64,000 nucleotides of DNA, taken from NCBI GenBank assembly GCA_934754425.1, contig CAKVIN010000012.1, positions 17,241 to 81,240 on the forward strand, given 5' to 3'. This DNA is from an uncultured Candidatus Melainabacteria bacterium. GTDB lineage: Bacteria; Cyanobacteriota; Vampirovibrionia; Gastranaerophilales; Gastranaerophilaceae. The position numbers and the translations under genes are program-made. Positions 1-9,662 of this stretch are shown one piece after another (within the stretch, counting starts at the first letter, position 1; every line of letters starts with the position of its first letter). Below the pieces are notes generated by a model. It saw only the letters and a list, made by a program, of their open reading frames with translations, was not told the origin of the DNA and did no database searches.

Positions 1-279
1 ATGAAAGATGCCAGAATTGTTGTTGAAAATCTTGTTGGATATGGAAACGAATACTTCGACAAAGAAATTGTATTTACTAAACGTGCAAAAAAAGTTTTAG
101 AAAAAGCTTGGATTTCTGCTAAAAAATCTAATAAACAAAAAATTGAAGCAGTTGATTTATTATTAGCAATTATTGATGAGCCGGAATCTTTAGCAATGAA
201 AACACTGGATCAATTAGGTGTTGATGCGGTAGAAATCAAACATGGCATTCTGGCTAGAAATAACAGATTGGATAATTAG
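1..279 (+). CDS. Clp N-domain protein, C-terminal part (5' end outside window)
   Basis: The 92 residues visible match the second half of a ClpC-type N-terminal domain: the start (DARIVVENLVGYGN) resembles the linker between the two Clp N repeats, and residues 26-85 (TKRAKKVLEKAW ... LLLAIIDEPESLAMKTLDQLGVD) form the second repeat. The ATG at base 1 is probably internal, because the first repeat would lie upstream of the window. The frame stops right after the domain, so no AAA+ ATPase module follows. It is therefore a stand-alone Clp N-type protein, possibly an adaptor or a regulator of a Clp machine; that role is inferred. tilS starts 8 bases downstream, so the two are probably cotranscribed. 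Confidence 0.75.
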   Translation: MKDARIVVENLVGYGNEYFDKEIVFTKRAKKVLEKAWISAKKSNKQKIEAVDLLLAIIDEPESLAMKTLDQLGVDAVEIKHGILARNNRLDN

Positions 280-287
280 TTTTTATT

Positions 288-1643
288 ATGCAAGAAATTA
301 TAAATAGAGTAGCTGAATTTCTTAAAAAGTATAATTTACAGGATAAAACTGTGATTGTAGGATTTTCAGGCGGTTTTGACTCTATGTGCCTTTTAGATGT
401 TTTATCAAAAATAAAAGAACTGCCGGATTTTTATGAACTTAATGTTATAGCCGCACATTTTAATCATAATTGGCGTGGAGAAGAGTCTTTGCGAGAACAA
501 GAAGTTTGTCGTATTTTTGCAAGTTCTAAAGGAATGGAATTTTATACGCAGACTGCTTCTAAAAATCTTAAAAAAACTGAAAACGATGCCAGAATAGCTC
601 GATATGAGTTTTTTGATGATGTTTATGATGAATACGACGCTGATGCAGTATTTACGGCACATAATTATGATGACAACGCTGAAACATTATTATATCGAAT
701 TATAAAAGGTACCGGCATAATCGGTTTAAAAGGGATTGCAGAAAAAAGAGGATTTTTCTATAGACCATTATTAAAAACTAAAAGAAGTGAAATTTTAGAA
801 TATTGCGTTGAAAATAATCTTTCACCAAACAACGATTCTTCAAATTCTAATATTGCATATAAACGCAACTATTTAAGACTAAACATCATTCCTGCTTTAG
901 AAAAAATAAACCCTAATGTCAAAGATGCAATTAATATTTTATCAAATATTTCCAAAAATGATAATGAAATTATTGAAGAATATATTGCTCCAATAAGAAA
1001 AAAATGTTTTAATGGTGATAAAATTGAGCCAACAATTTATCGAGAACTTTCAAAACCTGTAAAATTAAGGCTTTTACATGAGTATATAAAAAATCTTAAT
1101 TTAGATTATGACAACAAAAAAGTTCATGAGATATTTGATTTTATAGAAAATAATATTATTCGAAAAAATGGAAGTACCAAATCTCTTGCAACTGCGCTCT
1201 GGCTTTATGCTGATGAAAAAACAATAGAAGTAATTCCGCCAAGAGAAGCTAAAGACTCAAAAAAATCTGATTTAGTTGTAAATATAGAAAAAAATGGAGA
1301 ATTCATTTTTAATAATAAACAACTTAACATTAGAGCTTATGATGAAAAAGATTTATTTGTATTTCCAGAATCAACATCATCTTTTGCTTATGTAGATTTT
1401 TCAAAAATCAAATTCCCGCTACAAATACGAACAAGGAGAGATGGAGATGTAATAAGTCCTTTTGGCATGAGCGGTTCTATGAAATTAAAAAAATACTTAA
1501 ATTCAAAAGGTGTAACACGACATAAGCGTGATAATTTGATTTTATTATGTTCTGACAATGAAGTATTATGGGTTGTTGGTGTTGGACTAAGCAGTAAAAT
1601 TGCAGTCAAAAGCAAACCCACACATATAATAGAAGTTATTTAA
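288..1643 (+). CDS. tilS: tRNA(Ile)-lysidine synthase
   Basis: TilS attaches lysine to C34 of tRNA-Ile(CAU), using ATP, so that it reads AUA. The PP-loop ATP pyrophosphatase motif SGGFDS is at residues 27-32, followed by the family pattern AAHFNHNWRGEES and a HNYDDNAET segment. The C-terminal part (about 370-451, ending in VVGVGLSSKIAVKSKP) fits the TilS C-terminal substrate-binding domain. At 451 residues it has the size of the long, E. coli-type form. No strong Shine-Dalgarno sequence precedes the ATG, but the previous stop is only 8 bases away, so translation is probably coupled. It is followed by hpt, the neighbour seen in many bacteria. Confidence 0.93.
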   Translation: MQEIINRVAEFLKKYNLQDKTVIVGFSGGFDSMCLLDVLSKIKELPDFYELNVIAAHFNHNWRGEESLREQEVCRIFASSKGMEFYTQTASKNLKKTENDARIARYEFFDDVYDEYDADAVFTAHNYDDNAETLLYRIIKGTGIIGLKGIAEKRGFFYRPLLKTKRSEILEYCVENNLSPNNDSSNSNIAYKRNYLRLNIIPALEKINPNVKDAINILSNISKNDNEIIEEYIAPIRKKCFNGDKIEPTIYRELSKPVKLRLLHEYIKNLNLDYDNKKVHEIFDFIENNIIRKNGSTKSLATALWLYADEKTIEVIPPREAKDSKKSDLVVNIEKNGEFIFNNKQLNIRAYDEKDLFVFPESTSSFAYVDFSKIKFPLQIRTRRDGDVISPFGMSGSMKLKKYLNSKGVTRHKRDNLILLCSDNEVLWVVGVGLSSKIAVKSKPTHIIEVI

Positions 1644-1669
1644 CAGATTAGTATTTTAAGGAGGTTAAA

Positions 1670-2200
1670 ATGGATATGATAACCGAAAAAGATTTAAAAG
1701 TTTTATTTTCTGAAAATGAAATACAAAACGCTATAAAAAAATTAGGCGAAAAAATCAATGCTGATTATGAGGACGAAGAATTATTTTTAATTTGTGTTCT
1801 CAAAGGTGCTGTAATGTTTATGGTTGATTTAGCTAAACACTTAAAAATGCCTGTAGATATGGAATTTATCCGACTTTCCAGTTATGGTTCCGGCTTCACA
1901 TCTACAGGAAAAGTCAATGCTGTAGATATATCTCTACCGGACTTGAACGGGAAAAATGTTCTTATTATAGAAGATATCATTGATACAGGACATACTGCAA
2001 GATTTTTGATGGATTTTATGAACCACAATTTTAAAGCAAAATCTGTAAAATTCTGTTCTTTATTAGACAAAAGAATTAAAAGAGAAGTTGACATAAATCC
2101 CGATTATTATGGCTTAGATGTAGATGACAAATTTCTTGTCGGTTACGGCTTAGATTTTGATGGATTTTACAGAAATTTACCATACATAGGATATGTATAA
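1670..2200 (+). CDS. hpt: Hypoxanthine phosphoribosyltransferase
   Basis: This cytosolic purine-salvage enzyme converts hypoxanthine or guanine plus PRPP to IMP or GMP. The PRPP-binding signature VLIIEDIIDTGHTARF lies at about residues 100-115, and the N-terminal CVLKGAVMFMVDLAKHL segment is typical. The length of 176 residues is normal. A strong AAGGAGG at 1658-1664 precedes the ATG. It lies 26 bases after tilS, the common tilS-hpt pairing. In many bacteria ftsH follows; here it is replaced by two small membrane proteins. Confidence 0.93.
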   Translation: MDMITEKDLKVLFSENEIQNAIKKLGEKINADYEDEELFLICVLKGAVMFMVDLAKHLKMPVDMEFIRLSSYGSGFTSTGKVNAVDISLPDLNGKNVLIIEDIIDTGHTARFLMDFMNHNFKAKSVKFCSLLDKRIKREVDINPDYYGLDVDDKFLVGYGLDFDGFYRNLPYIGYV

Positions 2201-2240
2201 ACTATAATACATATAATTTGTGTGTTATAATTATTTTTAT

Positions 2241-2888
2241 ATGAAAGATTTTAATGATTATTCTGGGGCAGCTTTTATTATAGTAATTATGTTTTGCTTT
2301 TTATGTTTCTATAATATGCAATTCGAAACATCAATTTTACAAGATACAGAAATGCAACCATTTGCAGAACCAAAACAAGAAATGCTTACCCAACCACAAG
2401 AAGCTTTTATTATAAAAAAAGAAAATAAATCAATTGAAGTCACCCCAATTGCAAAATATAAATTGTACGGAAGAGTTCTTGCAATTCAATGTAAAAAAAA
2501 TAAAGATTCTTTTAATGAATTTGTTCCTTTTGACATAGCATTGGGATGGAACGATTTTGCAATAAGAAAACCTTTTAAATACATAAAAATAGTTCAAGTA
2601 GGAAGAACATCCTATTGGATTGCACATTCAGGATGCAGATATAATTGTCAACAAATTCAAGCAATGTATAGCAATAACCATATTATTCCTGCGAATAAAA
2701 ACATTTACAATGGTCTAAAGAATTTAAATAAAAAAAATATATTATATATTGAAGGTTATTTAGTAAATATAAAAAGTAATATTAATGGGAATATGAAAGG
2801 AATAGATACTAGTTTATCCAGAACTGATACAAAAAGTGAAATTATCTATGCAACTAAAATAATTACAAAAAAAGGAGTTTTTCAATAA
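2241..2888 (+). CDS. Membrane-anchored protein of unknown function
   Basis: I do not recognise the family. I place the start at ATG 2241 (MKDFNDYSG...), not at the upstream GTG 2220, because a TATAAT box occupies 2226-2231, which would put the transcript start at about 2238. The protein then has a short cytosolic N-terminus, one hydrophobic segment (about residues 10-26, AAFIIVIMFCFLCF) and a soluble outer domain of about 185 residues. That domain contains WNDFAIRKPFKYIKIVQVG and a CRYNC pair. The stop touches the next ATG directly, so the two membrane proteins form a unit. Function cannot be assigned. Confidence 0.6.
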   Translation: MKDFNDYSGAAFIIVIMFCFLCFYNMQFETSILQDTEMQPFAEPKQEMLTQPQEAFIIKKENKSIEVTPIAKYKLYGRVLAIQCKKNKDSFNEFVPFDIALGWNDFAIRKPFKYIKIVQVGRTSYWIAHSGCRYNCQQIQAMYSNNHIIPANKNIYNGLKNLNKKNILYIEGYLVNIKSNINGNMKGIDTSLSRTDTKSEIIYATKIITKKGVFQ

Positions 2889-3350
2889 ATGGGATTTTTA
2901 ATGGTTTTTATTATTATTGGAATCAATGTATTTTTTTTATATAAAAAAATCAATTTTACTGACAATCGTAAAATTAATTTAAAATTTTTCAAAAATTCTT
3001 ATAAACTAATAATTAACGGAAAAGAATACAAATATTCTGATATAAAAAGCATATCCGTCGATTTAGACATTTATGATAATTCCGGAATAGAACGATACGT
3101 TATGGGTGATTTTGCTCACGGTCGCTTGGTCAATGATAGAATCAATTTTATACTGACAAATGAATTAATAGAAACAGTGGAAACACATAGCAGAGGTGCC
3201 TTATACAAAATCTTAAAACAAATATCAATATATAAAAAGCTGGATTTTGATATAAATGAATACAAACCACCTTTTGTAACTTTCTCTGAATTAATTTTAC
3301 TAGTTGTTGTATTAATCTACGTTTACATATTAATCCAAGCATATAGTTAA
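2889..3350 (+). CDS. Small membrane protein of unknown function
   Basis: The 153-residue protein has hydrophobic segments at both ends: residues 3-18 (FLMVFIIIGINVFFLY) and 134-152 (LILLVVVLIYVYILIQ). A charged middle domain of about 110 residues starts with strand-rich KSYKLIINGKEY-like sequence. The pattern resembles small PH-like membrane proteins with two transmembrane helices around a beta domain, but I see no diagnostic motif. Its ATG follows the previous TAA immediately, and a GGAG lies inside the end of that gene, so it is translated from the same mRNA. Confidence 0.6.
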   Translation: MGFLMVFIIIGINVFFLYKKINFTDNRKINLKFFKNSYKLIINGKEYKYSDIKSISVDLDIYDNSGIERYVMGDFAHGRLVNDRINFILTNELIETVETHSRGALYKILKQISIYKKLDFDINEYKPPFVTFSELILLVVVLIYVYILIQAYS

Positions 3351-3424
3351 TATTTTTCAATATTATTTTATACAAAAAAGTGATTTTTTGTTATAATTAT
3401 TTTGTTTTTATAGGAGATTAAGAT

Positions 3425-4630
3425 ATGCACAATATTAGAAATATAACAGAAGATTTAATATATTTGGGATGTTCAGACAGAAGACTAGCCCTTTTTGAAA
3501 GTGCCTATCCTATAAAAGATGGGGTTTCTTATAACTCTTTTTTATTAAAAGACAAACAAACTGTCCTGTTCGATACTGTTGATAAGGCTTGCGCCGAACA
3601 GTTTTACGAAAACCTAAAAGCCGGACTTAATGGACGTGAATTAGATTATATAATTATTCAACACATGGAGCCTGACCATTGCGCACTTTTATCAGAAGTT
3701 GTATCAAGATATCCTAGTGCAAAAATTGTTTGCACAGCAAAAACTGTTACAATGATAAAGCAATTCTTTGATTTAGATATAGACTCCAAAGTACAAATTG
3801 TAAAAGAAGGAGATACCTTAAACACCGGTACTCATGAATTGCAATTTATAATGGCTCCTATGGTACATTGGCCGGAAGTAATGGTAACTTACGATAAGAC
3901 TGCAAAAATTTTATTCTCAGCTGATGCATTTGGTTCTTTTGGCGCAATAAACGGCAATCTTTATGATAGCGAAGTTAATTGGGAATGTGAATATTTGCCG
4001 GAAGCAAGAAGATATTATACCAATATTGTCGGAAAATACGGAATGCAAGTCCAAATGTTACTAAAAAAAGCCACAGGACTTGACATAGATATGATTTGCC
4101 CGCTACATGGTTTAATTATTAAAGAAAATATTGAACTTTTTATTGAAAAATATAATAAATGGTCAACTTATACACCAGAAGAAAATTCAGTTTTGATTGC
4201 ATACACATCAGTTTATGGAGGCACAGAAAATGCAGTCAATATTTTAGCTGCAAAACTTGCCGATAAAGGAATTAAAAATATAAAAATGTTTGATGTTTCC
4301 ATGACACATTCTTCATTTATACTAGCAGAAGCCTTCAAATATTCACATATAGTTCTTGCAACAACAACCTATAACGCTGGAATATTTGAATCTATGGATG
4401 CTTTTTTAAGAATTTTAGAAGCACATAATTTACAAAACAGAAAATACGTTTTGATTCAAAACGGAAGCTGGGCTCCGGCATGCGTAAAACAAATGCGAGA
4501 AATTCTGGAAAAAATTAAAGGAACAGAGATTCTTGATGACAATATTTCAATAAAATCAACTCTTAAAGAAGAACAATCCGCAGAATTAGACAGCTTAGTT
4601 GAAATAATTTCTAAATCATTATCTGTTTAA
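3425..4630 (+). CDS. Flavodiiron protein (O2/NO reductase)
   Basis: Flavodiiron proteins reduce O2 to water (or NO to N2O) in the cytosol of anaerobes, with electrons usually supplied by rubredoxin. The metallo-beta-lactamase-like domain carries the diiron ligands H80-x-E82-x-D84-H85, H148, D167 and H228. The flavodoxin domain begins at about residue 256 with the FMN phosphate loop TSVYGGTE (261-268). The length of 401 is standard for a class A enzyme with no fused extra domain. A rubredoxin gene in this window (47918-48076) is a natural partner. AGGAG precedes the ATG, and TATAAT lies at 3392-3397. The role is presumably oxygen detoxification. Confidence 0.92.
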   Translation: MHNIRNITEDLIYLGCSDRRLALFESAYPIKDGVSYNSFLLKDKQTVLFDTVDKACAEQFYENLKAGLNGRELDYIIIQHMEPDHCALLSEVVSRYPSAKIVCTAKTVTMIKQFFDLDIDSKVQIVKEGDTLNTGTHELQFIMAPMVHWPEVMVTYDKTAKILFSADAFGSFGAINGNLYDSEVNWECEYLPEARRYYTNIVGKYGMQVQMLLKKATGLDIDMICPLHGLIIKENIELFIEKYNKWSTYTPEENSVLIAYTSVYGGTENAVNILAAKLADKGIKNIKMFDVSMTHSSFILAEAFKYSHIVLATTTYNAGIFESMDAFLRILEAHNLQNRKYVLIQNGSWAPACVKQMREILEKIKGTEILDDNISIKSTLKEEQSAELDSLVEIISKSLSV

Positions 4631-4715
4631 AAAATAAAATTTACCCCATACGGATGATTTACATCAATTATTGCTAAAGAAAATAAATATTATACCGAAT
4701 ATATAAAATATAGAC

Positions 4716-6380
4716 ATGAAAATTGGTTCGGAGATTATAATGACAAATACCCCATCAGCAATAATAGAAGATAAAGCTGTTATTTTATTAAATGAAGCTA
4801 GAACGGCACATGAAAATTATCTTATTAAACAACAAGATGCAGATTTAGAAAAAGCTATTGAATGTTATATTGATGCGATAAAAATTAACCCATCAATATC
4901 GGAATCTTATTATAGACTTGCGAGCCTTTTACTTGTAAAAGGTCAAATTTCTGTCGAAGGTGCTTTAGAACAATGTCAAACAGCATTATCACTTGAACCG
5001 CAAAATGTAAATGCACACATTTATTCAGGGTATTTTCAATGTCTTAACGGTAATTTTGAAGAAGCAGAAAAAGAATTCCAACTTGCAGTATCTAATTCCG
5101 GCAAAAACTCTGCTCGACCAAGATTATTCTTGTCTAAATTACTTTTTTCAAGAATCAAAAACAAGAATTCTTCCGTAAAAGATATCATGAGATTTCTATA
5201 TTACTTTTTATCAGGAAGCATGATGATTATGTGGGATTGCCCATCTATAAAAATGTTTTGTAAATTTTTAGCGAATGATTTTTCAGTATTCTCTTACAAG
5301 ACACTCGGCGAAACATTTGAAAAAATGAAACTTTTCCCATCTGCACTGGAAGCTTATTCAAAAGGTTTAGAAAAAACAGCTCAAGGTAATTTATTCTATC
5401 AAAAAATGGGTGATTTATCCTTGGAATGCAATGATATTGATGCTAGTTTAGAATGTTATAAAAAAGCTTATGAATTAAATCCTTCTGATAGAGAAGTTTT
5501 AATCAAATTAGCAACAATCAATCAAACATATTTCCCTGAACAAGTTGACGAAACGATAGATTATTACAATTCTCTATTAGAATTTGGAATTGATATGGAC
5601 AAAATCTATTACGAACTCGGACATTTATACTTAAACAAATCAGATAAAATTAACGCTGTAAGTGCGTTCAAACTTGCACAAGAATTAAATCCTGAAAATC
5701 CATACTATAACAATTCATTAGCTTATGCTTACATAAAAGCAGAGCTTTACGATGATGCTATTGAATATTATCAAATAGCAATCAAACTAAATCCTGATGC
5801 AGAATGGACATCCATTGTATGTCATGCTTTAGGAGCAATTTATGCAGAAGTTAAAAATAACTTTGAAGCAGCAGAGGCAACATTTAATGCCGGCATGGTA
5901 CTTGACCCAAATAATATTGATATTCAACTATCATTGGGAGATTTATACATGTCACAGAACGATTTAGATAAAGCAATAAAAACATATTGCGATGCTATAT
6001 CTACTGAACCTGAAAACTATTTAACTTATGCAAAAACAGGCTTAGCACTTTGGGAAAAAGATTATTTAGAAGAATCTATAGTAGCTTTTCATAAATCTAT
6101 AGAACTTAATCCAAACTTCGAAATTGCACAAAACAATTTAGGTGTTGTGTATTTAGATGGCATTGGCGACCCAAAAGAATCTGTTGAATATTTTAAAAAT
6201 GCTATCAATATTAATCCAAATTACACATTAGCTTATTTCAACTTAGCTCGTGCTTATCAAGCTATTGGCGATAAAGCAATGGCTGCAGAATACTACCAAA
6301 TGACAATGGATTTAAACAAAATCACGGAAGAACTTTCTGAAAAAGAAATCAGAGAAAGATTGTACGATTTATTTAATTAA
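4716..6380 (+). CDS. Tetratricopeptide-repeat protein
   Basis: A 554-residue soluble protein made almost entirely of 34-residue TPR units, for example ALEAYSKGLEKTAQGNLFYQ and AIEYYQIAIKLNPDAEW. There are roughly ten repeats in two blocks, separated by a more hydrophobic stretch at about 150-195. TPR arrays are protein-binding scaffolds; the partner is unknown. Two starts are possible. ATG 4716 sits 7 bases after a TAAAAT hexamer and could be read as a leaderless start. ATG 4740 (MTNTPSAII) is preceded by GGAG. The difference is eight residues. A strong bidirectional terminator follows at 6402-6439. Confidence 0.8.
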   Translation: MKIGSEIIMTNTPSAIIEDKAVILLNEARTAHENYLIKQQDADLEKAIECYIDAIKINPSISESYYRLASLLLVKGQISVEGALEQCQTALSLEPQNVNAHIYSGYFQCLNGNFEEAEKEFQLAVSNSGKNSARPRLFLSKLLFSRIKNKNSSVKDIMRFLYYFLSGSMMIMWDCPSIKMFCKFLANDFSVFSYKTLGETFEKMKLFPSALEAYSKGLEKTAQGNLFYQKMGDLSLECNDIDASLECYKKAYELNPSDREVLIKLATINQTYFPEQVDETIDYYNSLLEFGIDMDKIYYELGHLYLNKSDKINAVSAFKLAQELNPENPYYNNSLAYAYIKAELYDDAIEYYQIAIKLNPDAEWTSIVCHALGAIYAEVKNNFEAAEATFNAGMVLDPNNIDIQLSLGDLYMSQNDLDKAIKTYCDAISTEPENYLTYAKTGLALWEKDYLEESIVAFHKSIELNPNFEIAQNNLGVVYLDGIGDPKESVEYFKNAININPNYTLAYFNLARAYQAIGDKAMAAEYYQMTMDLNKITEELSEKEIRERLYDLFN

Positions 6381-6401
6381 ATCAGTACGATAATTAAAAA
6401 C

Positions 6402-6439
6402 AAAAAAGAACTCTTAAATGAATGAAAGAGTTCTTTTTA
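6402..6439. terminator. Bidirectional Rho-independent terminator
   Basis: AAAAAAGAACTCTT (6402-6415) pairs with AAGAGTTCTTTTT (6426-6438). The A and T runs at the two ends let it serve both the TPR gene and the convergent GH57 gene. Confidence 0.85.
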
Positions 6440-6462
6440 TTTTATACAAACTAAATATAAGC

Positions 6463-8997
6463 TTATTTTGATGCACTTACTAATGCTTTATTAAATTGTT
6501 GTTTATAATATTCCATATTAATATTCAAATCTTCACCAATCTCAAACAACATTATCAATAAATCTCTATCAGCTTGACAAGATATACTATCTATTAATTC
6601 ACAAATATTTGTAACAATTTTTGAGAAGAAATAGTTTTGCGCTTCTGCAATATCAACTTTTATTTCTAATTTTGATATACAATCAAGAAGCTCCAACGTA
6701 GCATCAACTTGTTGTAAATCAAGTGCATAAGATAATCTATTAATATTTTGTGCAATTTTTTTGCTGAATATTTTTGAAGTTGGCATTTTATCAATTTCAA
6801 TTCCAATTCTTTTTGCTTCAAAATTAATATCAGCTGCTTGCTGAATAATATCATTATCTAAAAATCCTCTAGAATCTACAAACAAGTCATTAAACTGCTT
6901 TGTTAATACATACTGAGCTGATATCTTAAATTCCTTTGGAATTTCCAATCCTAAAGTTTGCATTTGATAAATAGAACCTTTACCTTCATTATACATAGAT
7001 TCATAAGTATTCGCAAATATTTGCAACTTGCCACGAAGCATTGTTTGCAAAATTTTACGTCTTTCTTCAATAAAGATATCTTTAAGAGTAAAGTATTCTG
7101 AGCCGAAATAATTGTCAATACTTCTAATAATCTCTGTTAGAGGAGAAACAAGATATGTTCTTACCAATTCTTTTTGAATATCACTAAAACTTTCAGAATA
7201 TTCTTTTATTGCACAATGGAAATCTCCACCTGAGAATTGCAACATTGCAAATATCATATTAGACTTCTCTAAAGTTACCTTAGATTCTACTTCTATATGC
7301 CCTAAAACAAGTTTTGAATTACCTTTTGTTACAGTTTTATAAGAATGTTTTTTTATTTTATAGCAATATACACTTTCTTCATCCTCAAAATCTGAATACA
7401 AAGATGATATTGCCCATAAACTTACTATTTGTTTTGTCGTTACAACAGACGGCTTTACAAAACGCTCATAAACATCTTTACCGGTTCCAAATTCCGGAAT
7501 ATTACTTTTTGCTTCCTTCAGAATTTCAAGAAACGGAGTTTCTAAATCTTTTTTCATAAAAGATTTTGCCAACTGCATTACCCTAGCAGCATATTTCATA
7601 ATTTGAACAGTTTCAATTCCTGAAATTTCAGAGAAGAACCAACCGCAACTTGTGTACATAAGCATTGCTTGGCGCTGAATTTCCAGAAGCTCCATTGCTT
7701 TTACTTTTTGCTCATCACTAAGACCGGCAATAAAATATTCCTCTTGATAATTCTTGACACTAACATCACTTCTATCAAGAATTACACTAATATAATTATC
7801 TCTTGCTTCTTGAGGATTTTTAAAGAACTTCTTGCCTTGCTTATGATAAAGTGCCGCCATTTCATCACGTAAGAAATCTAATGCATTTCTTAACGGCTTT
7901 CTCCATTTTTGATTCCATCCCGGATGTCCACCTGTAGAACATCCACAATCATCGCACCATCGACCGACACCGTGAAAACAACTCCAAGAAGATACCGGCT
8001 TAATTTCAACTTCCCAATCTGAGCGATATTTTTCAAGATATTCACCGTAATTTGTAACCTCAAATCCGGCATCTTTAACCTTAAGCTTCATTGCATAAGC
8101 TAAAGCCATATCTCCAAATTTTGTATGGTGACCGTAACTTTCACCATCAGTTGCAATATTAACCAACTGAGGATAGTTTCTTAAATCAGAAACACCATCT
8201 TTTAATCTGCTAACAAATTTATTACCATCTTTTAGCAACTCATCAAACGCTACAGAACGTGAAATTGCACCATCATAAAAGAATAAATCTATAAATTTAC
8301 CTGGAGCGGATTTTATATAATATCTATAAGAACGTGCCGGATCAATATTTCCCCAACTTACATCCTGCCAAGTTTTTTCACCTTCTTTTCTAATTCTTTG
8401 TGCTTGATAAGGAGAAAGAATTGTAAACTTGATACCGTTTTCTACCAAAACTCTCATCGTATCATCATCAACTGCTGTTTCTGCAAGCCATATACCTTCA
8501 GGTTTTCTACCAAAACGATATTCAAAATCTTTAACCCCCCATTTTACTTGAGTTTGTTTATCACGCTCATTAGCAAGTGGCATAATCATATGGTTATAAA
8601 CTTGTGCAATTGCATTGCCATGACCTGAATGCATCCTTCTTGAATTGATATCAGCCTTTATAACTCTTTCATAAGCAAGTGGAGCAAATTCTTCCATCCA
8701 AGATAATAAAGTCGGCCCAAAGTTATAGCTCATATATTCATAATTATTTACAACATTCAAAATTTGATTTTTTGAATCAACAATTTTAGAAACAGAATTA
8801 GGATTATAACATTCTGCATTAATTCTTTCATTCCAATCATGAAAAGGAGATGCACTATCCTGTTGTTCAATCGCCTCTAACCAAGGATTTTCTCTTGGCG
8901 GTTGATAAAAGTGACCATGCACTGTTAGAAAAACTTTTTGTTTATCTTTCTTATTTTGCTCTTTTTCCAATTTATTATCAGTTTGTTTATCGGACAT
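6463..8997 (-). CDS. Glycoside hydrolase family 57 protein with DUF3536-type C-terminus
   Basis: GH57 enzymes (alpha-amylase, 4-alpha-glucanotransferase or branching type) act on alpha-glucans. The N-terminal domain begins VHGHFYQPPRENPW (residues 27-40). The conserved GIWLAET motif puts the probable nucleophile at E173, and TDGESYGHH (283-291) is the second conserved block. The region after about 480 matches the long helical C-terminus seen with DUF3536 in cyanobacterial homologues. Length 844 fits that group. There is no signal peptide, so it is probably cytosolic and works on storage glycogen; exact specificity cannot be read. It lies 3 bases downstream of the secreted protein at 9001-9510, forming a two-gene operon. 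Confidence 0.85.
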   Translation of the reverse strand: MSDKQTDNKLEKEQNKKDKQKVFLTVHGHFYQPPRENPWLEAIEQQDSASPFHDWNERINAECYNPNSVSKIVDSKNQILNVVNNYEYMSYNFGPTLLSWMEEFAPLAYERVIKADINSRRMHSGHGNAIAQVYNHMIMPLANERDKQTQVKWGVKDFEYRFGRKPEGIWLAETAVDDDTMRVLVENGIKFTILSPYQAQRIRKEGEKTWQDVSWGNIDPARSYRYYIKSAPGKFIDLFFYDGAISRSVAFDELLKDGNKFVSRLKDGVSDLRNYPQLVNIATDGESYGHHTKFGDMALAYAMKLKVKDAGFEVTNYGEYLEKYRSDWEVEIKPVSSWSCFHGVGRWCDDCGCSTGGHPGWNQKWRKPLRNALDFLRDEMAALYHKQGKKFFKNPQEARDNYISVILDRSDVSVKNYQEEYFIAGLSDEQKVKAMELLEIQRQAMLMYTSCGWFFSEISGIETVQIMKYAARVMQLAKSFMKKDLETPFLEILKEAKSNIPEFGTGKDVYERFVKPSVVTTKQIVSLWAISSLYSDFEDEESVYCYKIKKHSYKTVTKGNSKLVLGHIEVESKVTLEKSNMIFAMLQFSGGDFHCAIKEYSESFSDIQKELVRTYLVSPLTEIIRSIDNYFGSEYFTLKDIFIEERRKILQTMLRGKLQIFANTYESMYNEGKGSIYQMQTLGLEIPKEFKISAQYVLTKQFNDLFVDSRGFLDNDIIQQAADINFEAKRIGIEIDKMPTSKIFSKKIAQNINRLSYALDLQQVDATLELLDCISKLEIKVDIAEAQNYFFSKIVTNICELIDSISCQADRDLLIMLFEIGEDLNINMEYYKQQFNKALVSASK

Positions 8998-9000
8998 AAA

Positions 9001-9510
9001 TTATTTAACTCCGTCTTTCTTTTCTTCCGGTTTTTTCAATAATACTTTCAATTCATTAACATCAACCCAAGCATCGCCTAACGCATTTGAAAAAACTTTA
9101 CCTTTAATTTCTATTACATCATCAGTTTTTAAATCAATAAACTTTTCTGCAACGTCACGTTTTAAAAATAACTTCATTTCAGATAATGGAATATCATGAC
9201 TAGAATCATCTCTTCTTATCAAAAAAGAAATATAATCATCAGATGACTTAAATGCAGGTTTATAATCTAACCCTAGGGTTGAAAATTTATCAAATTTTGC
9301 TTTCATCAAAATATTTTTATTCAAATAAGCCGATGGATTAGCAACTACTGTTAAAGGAGAAACTGCTACAACGCTAACATTTTGTTGAGCTGTAGGCTGT
9401 GCAGAAGTCGGTGTTGCGGATACTTTTTCTACACAAATAGCGCTTGTAGTTAAAATTCCGGCACTTAAAAGCACCAAAGATATTGATTTAATATATTTCA
9501 AAGTTTTCAT
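9001..9510 (-). CDS. Secreted protein with OB-fold-like domain
   Basis: The 169 residues start with a clear signal peptide (MKTLKYIKSISLVLLSAGIL, cleavage probably after about residue 25-32). The mature part contains LNKNILMKAKFDKFSTLGL, LKTDDVIEIKGKVFSN and DAWVDVNELKVL, the strand pattern of small bacterial OB-fold proteins (tRNA_anti/BOF type). That fold call is inferred from pattern only. GAGGG precedes the ATG. It is the first gene of a unit with the GH57 enzyme and divergent from the sigma factor gene. Function unknown. Confidence 0.65.
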   Translation of the reverse strand: MKTLKYIKSISLVLLSAGILTTSAICVEKVSATPTSAQPTAQQNVSVVAVSPLTVVANPSAYLNKNILMKAKFDKFSTLGLDYKPAFKSSDDYISFLIRRDDSSHDIPLSEMKLFLKRDVAEKFIDLKTDDVIEIKGKVFSNALGDAWVDVNELKVLLKKPEEKKDGVK

Positions 9511-9573
9511 CGAATATTACCCTCTTTTCTTGCAGTATAAACAGAATTTAAACTTTCTAAATCCAACTTATAC

Positions 9574-9588
9574 TTCACTTTATATACT
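9574..9588 (+). promoter_or_regulatory. ACTTTATATA-type promoter-like element
   Basis: TTCACTTTATATACT lies 75 bases upstream of the sigma factor gene. The same core recurs ahead of 40427 and, on the minus strand, ahead of 38161, 26698 and 54948. It may be a -10-type element; its function is inferred from recurrence. Confidence 0.35.
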
Positions 9589-9662
9589 AACATATTTTAA
9601 GTTTATTGTAAAATTCTGTATTTTCTTGCATTTACATATCACTTTCTGATATATTATATAGT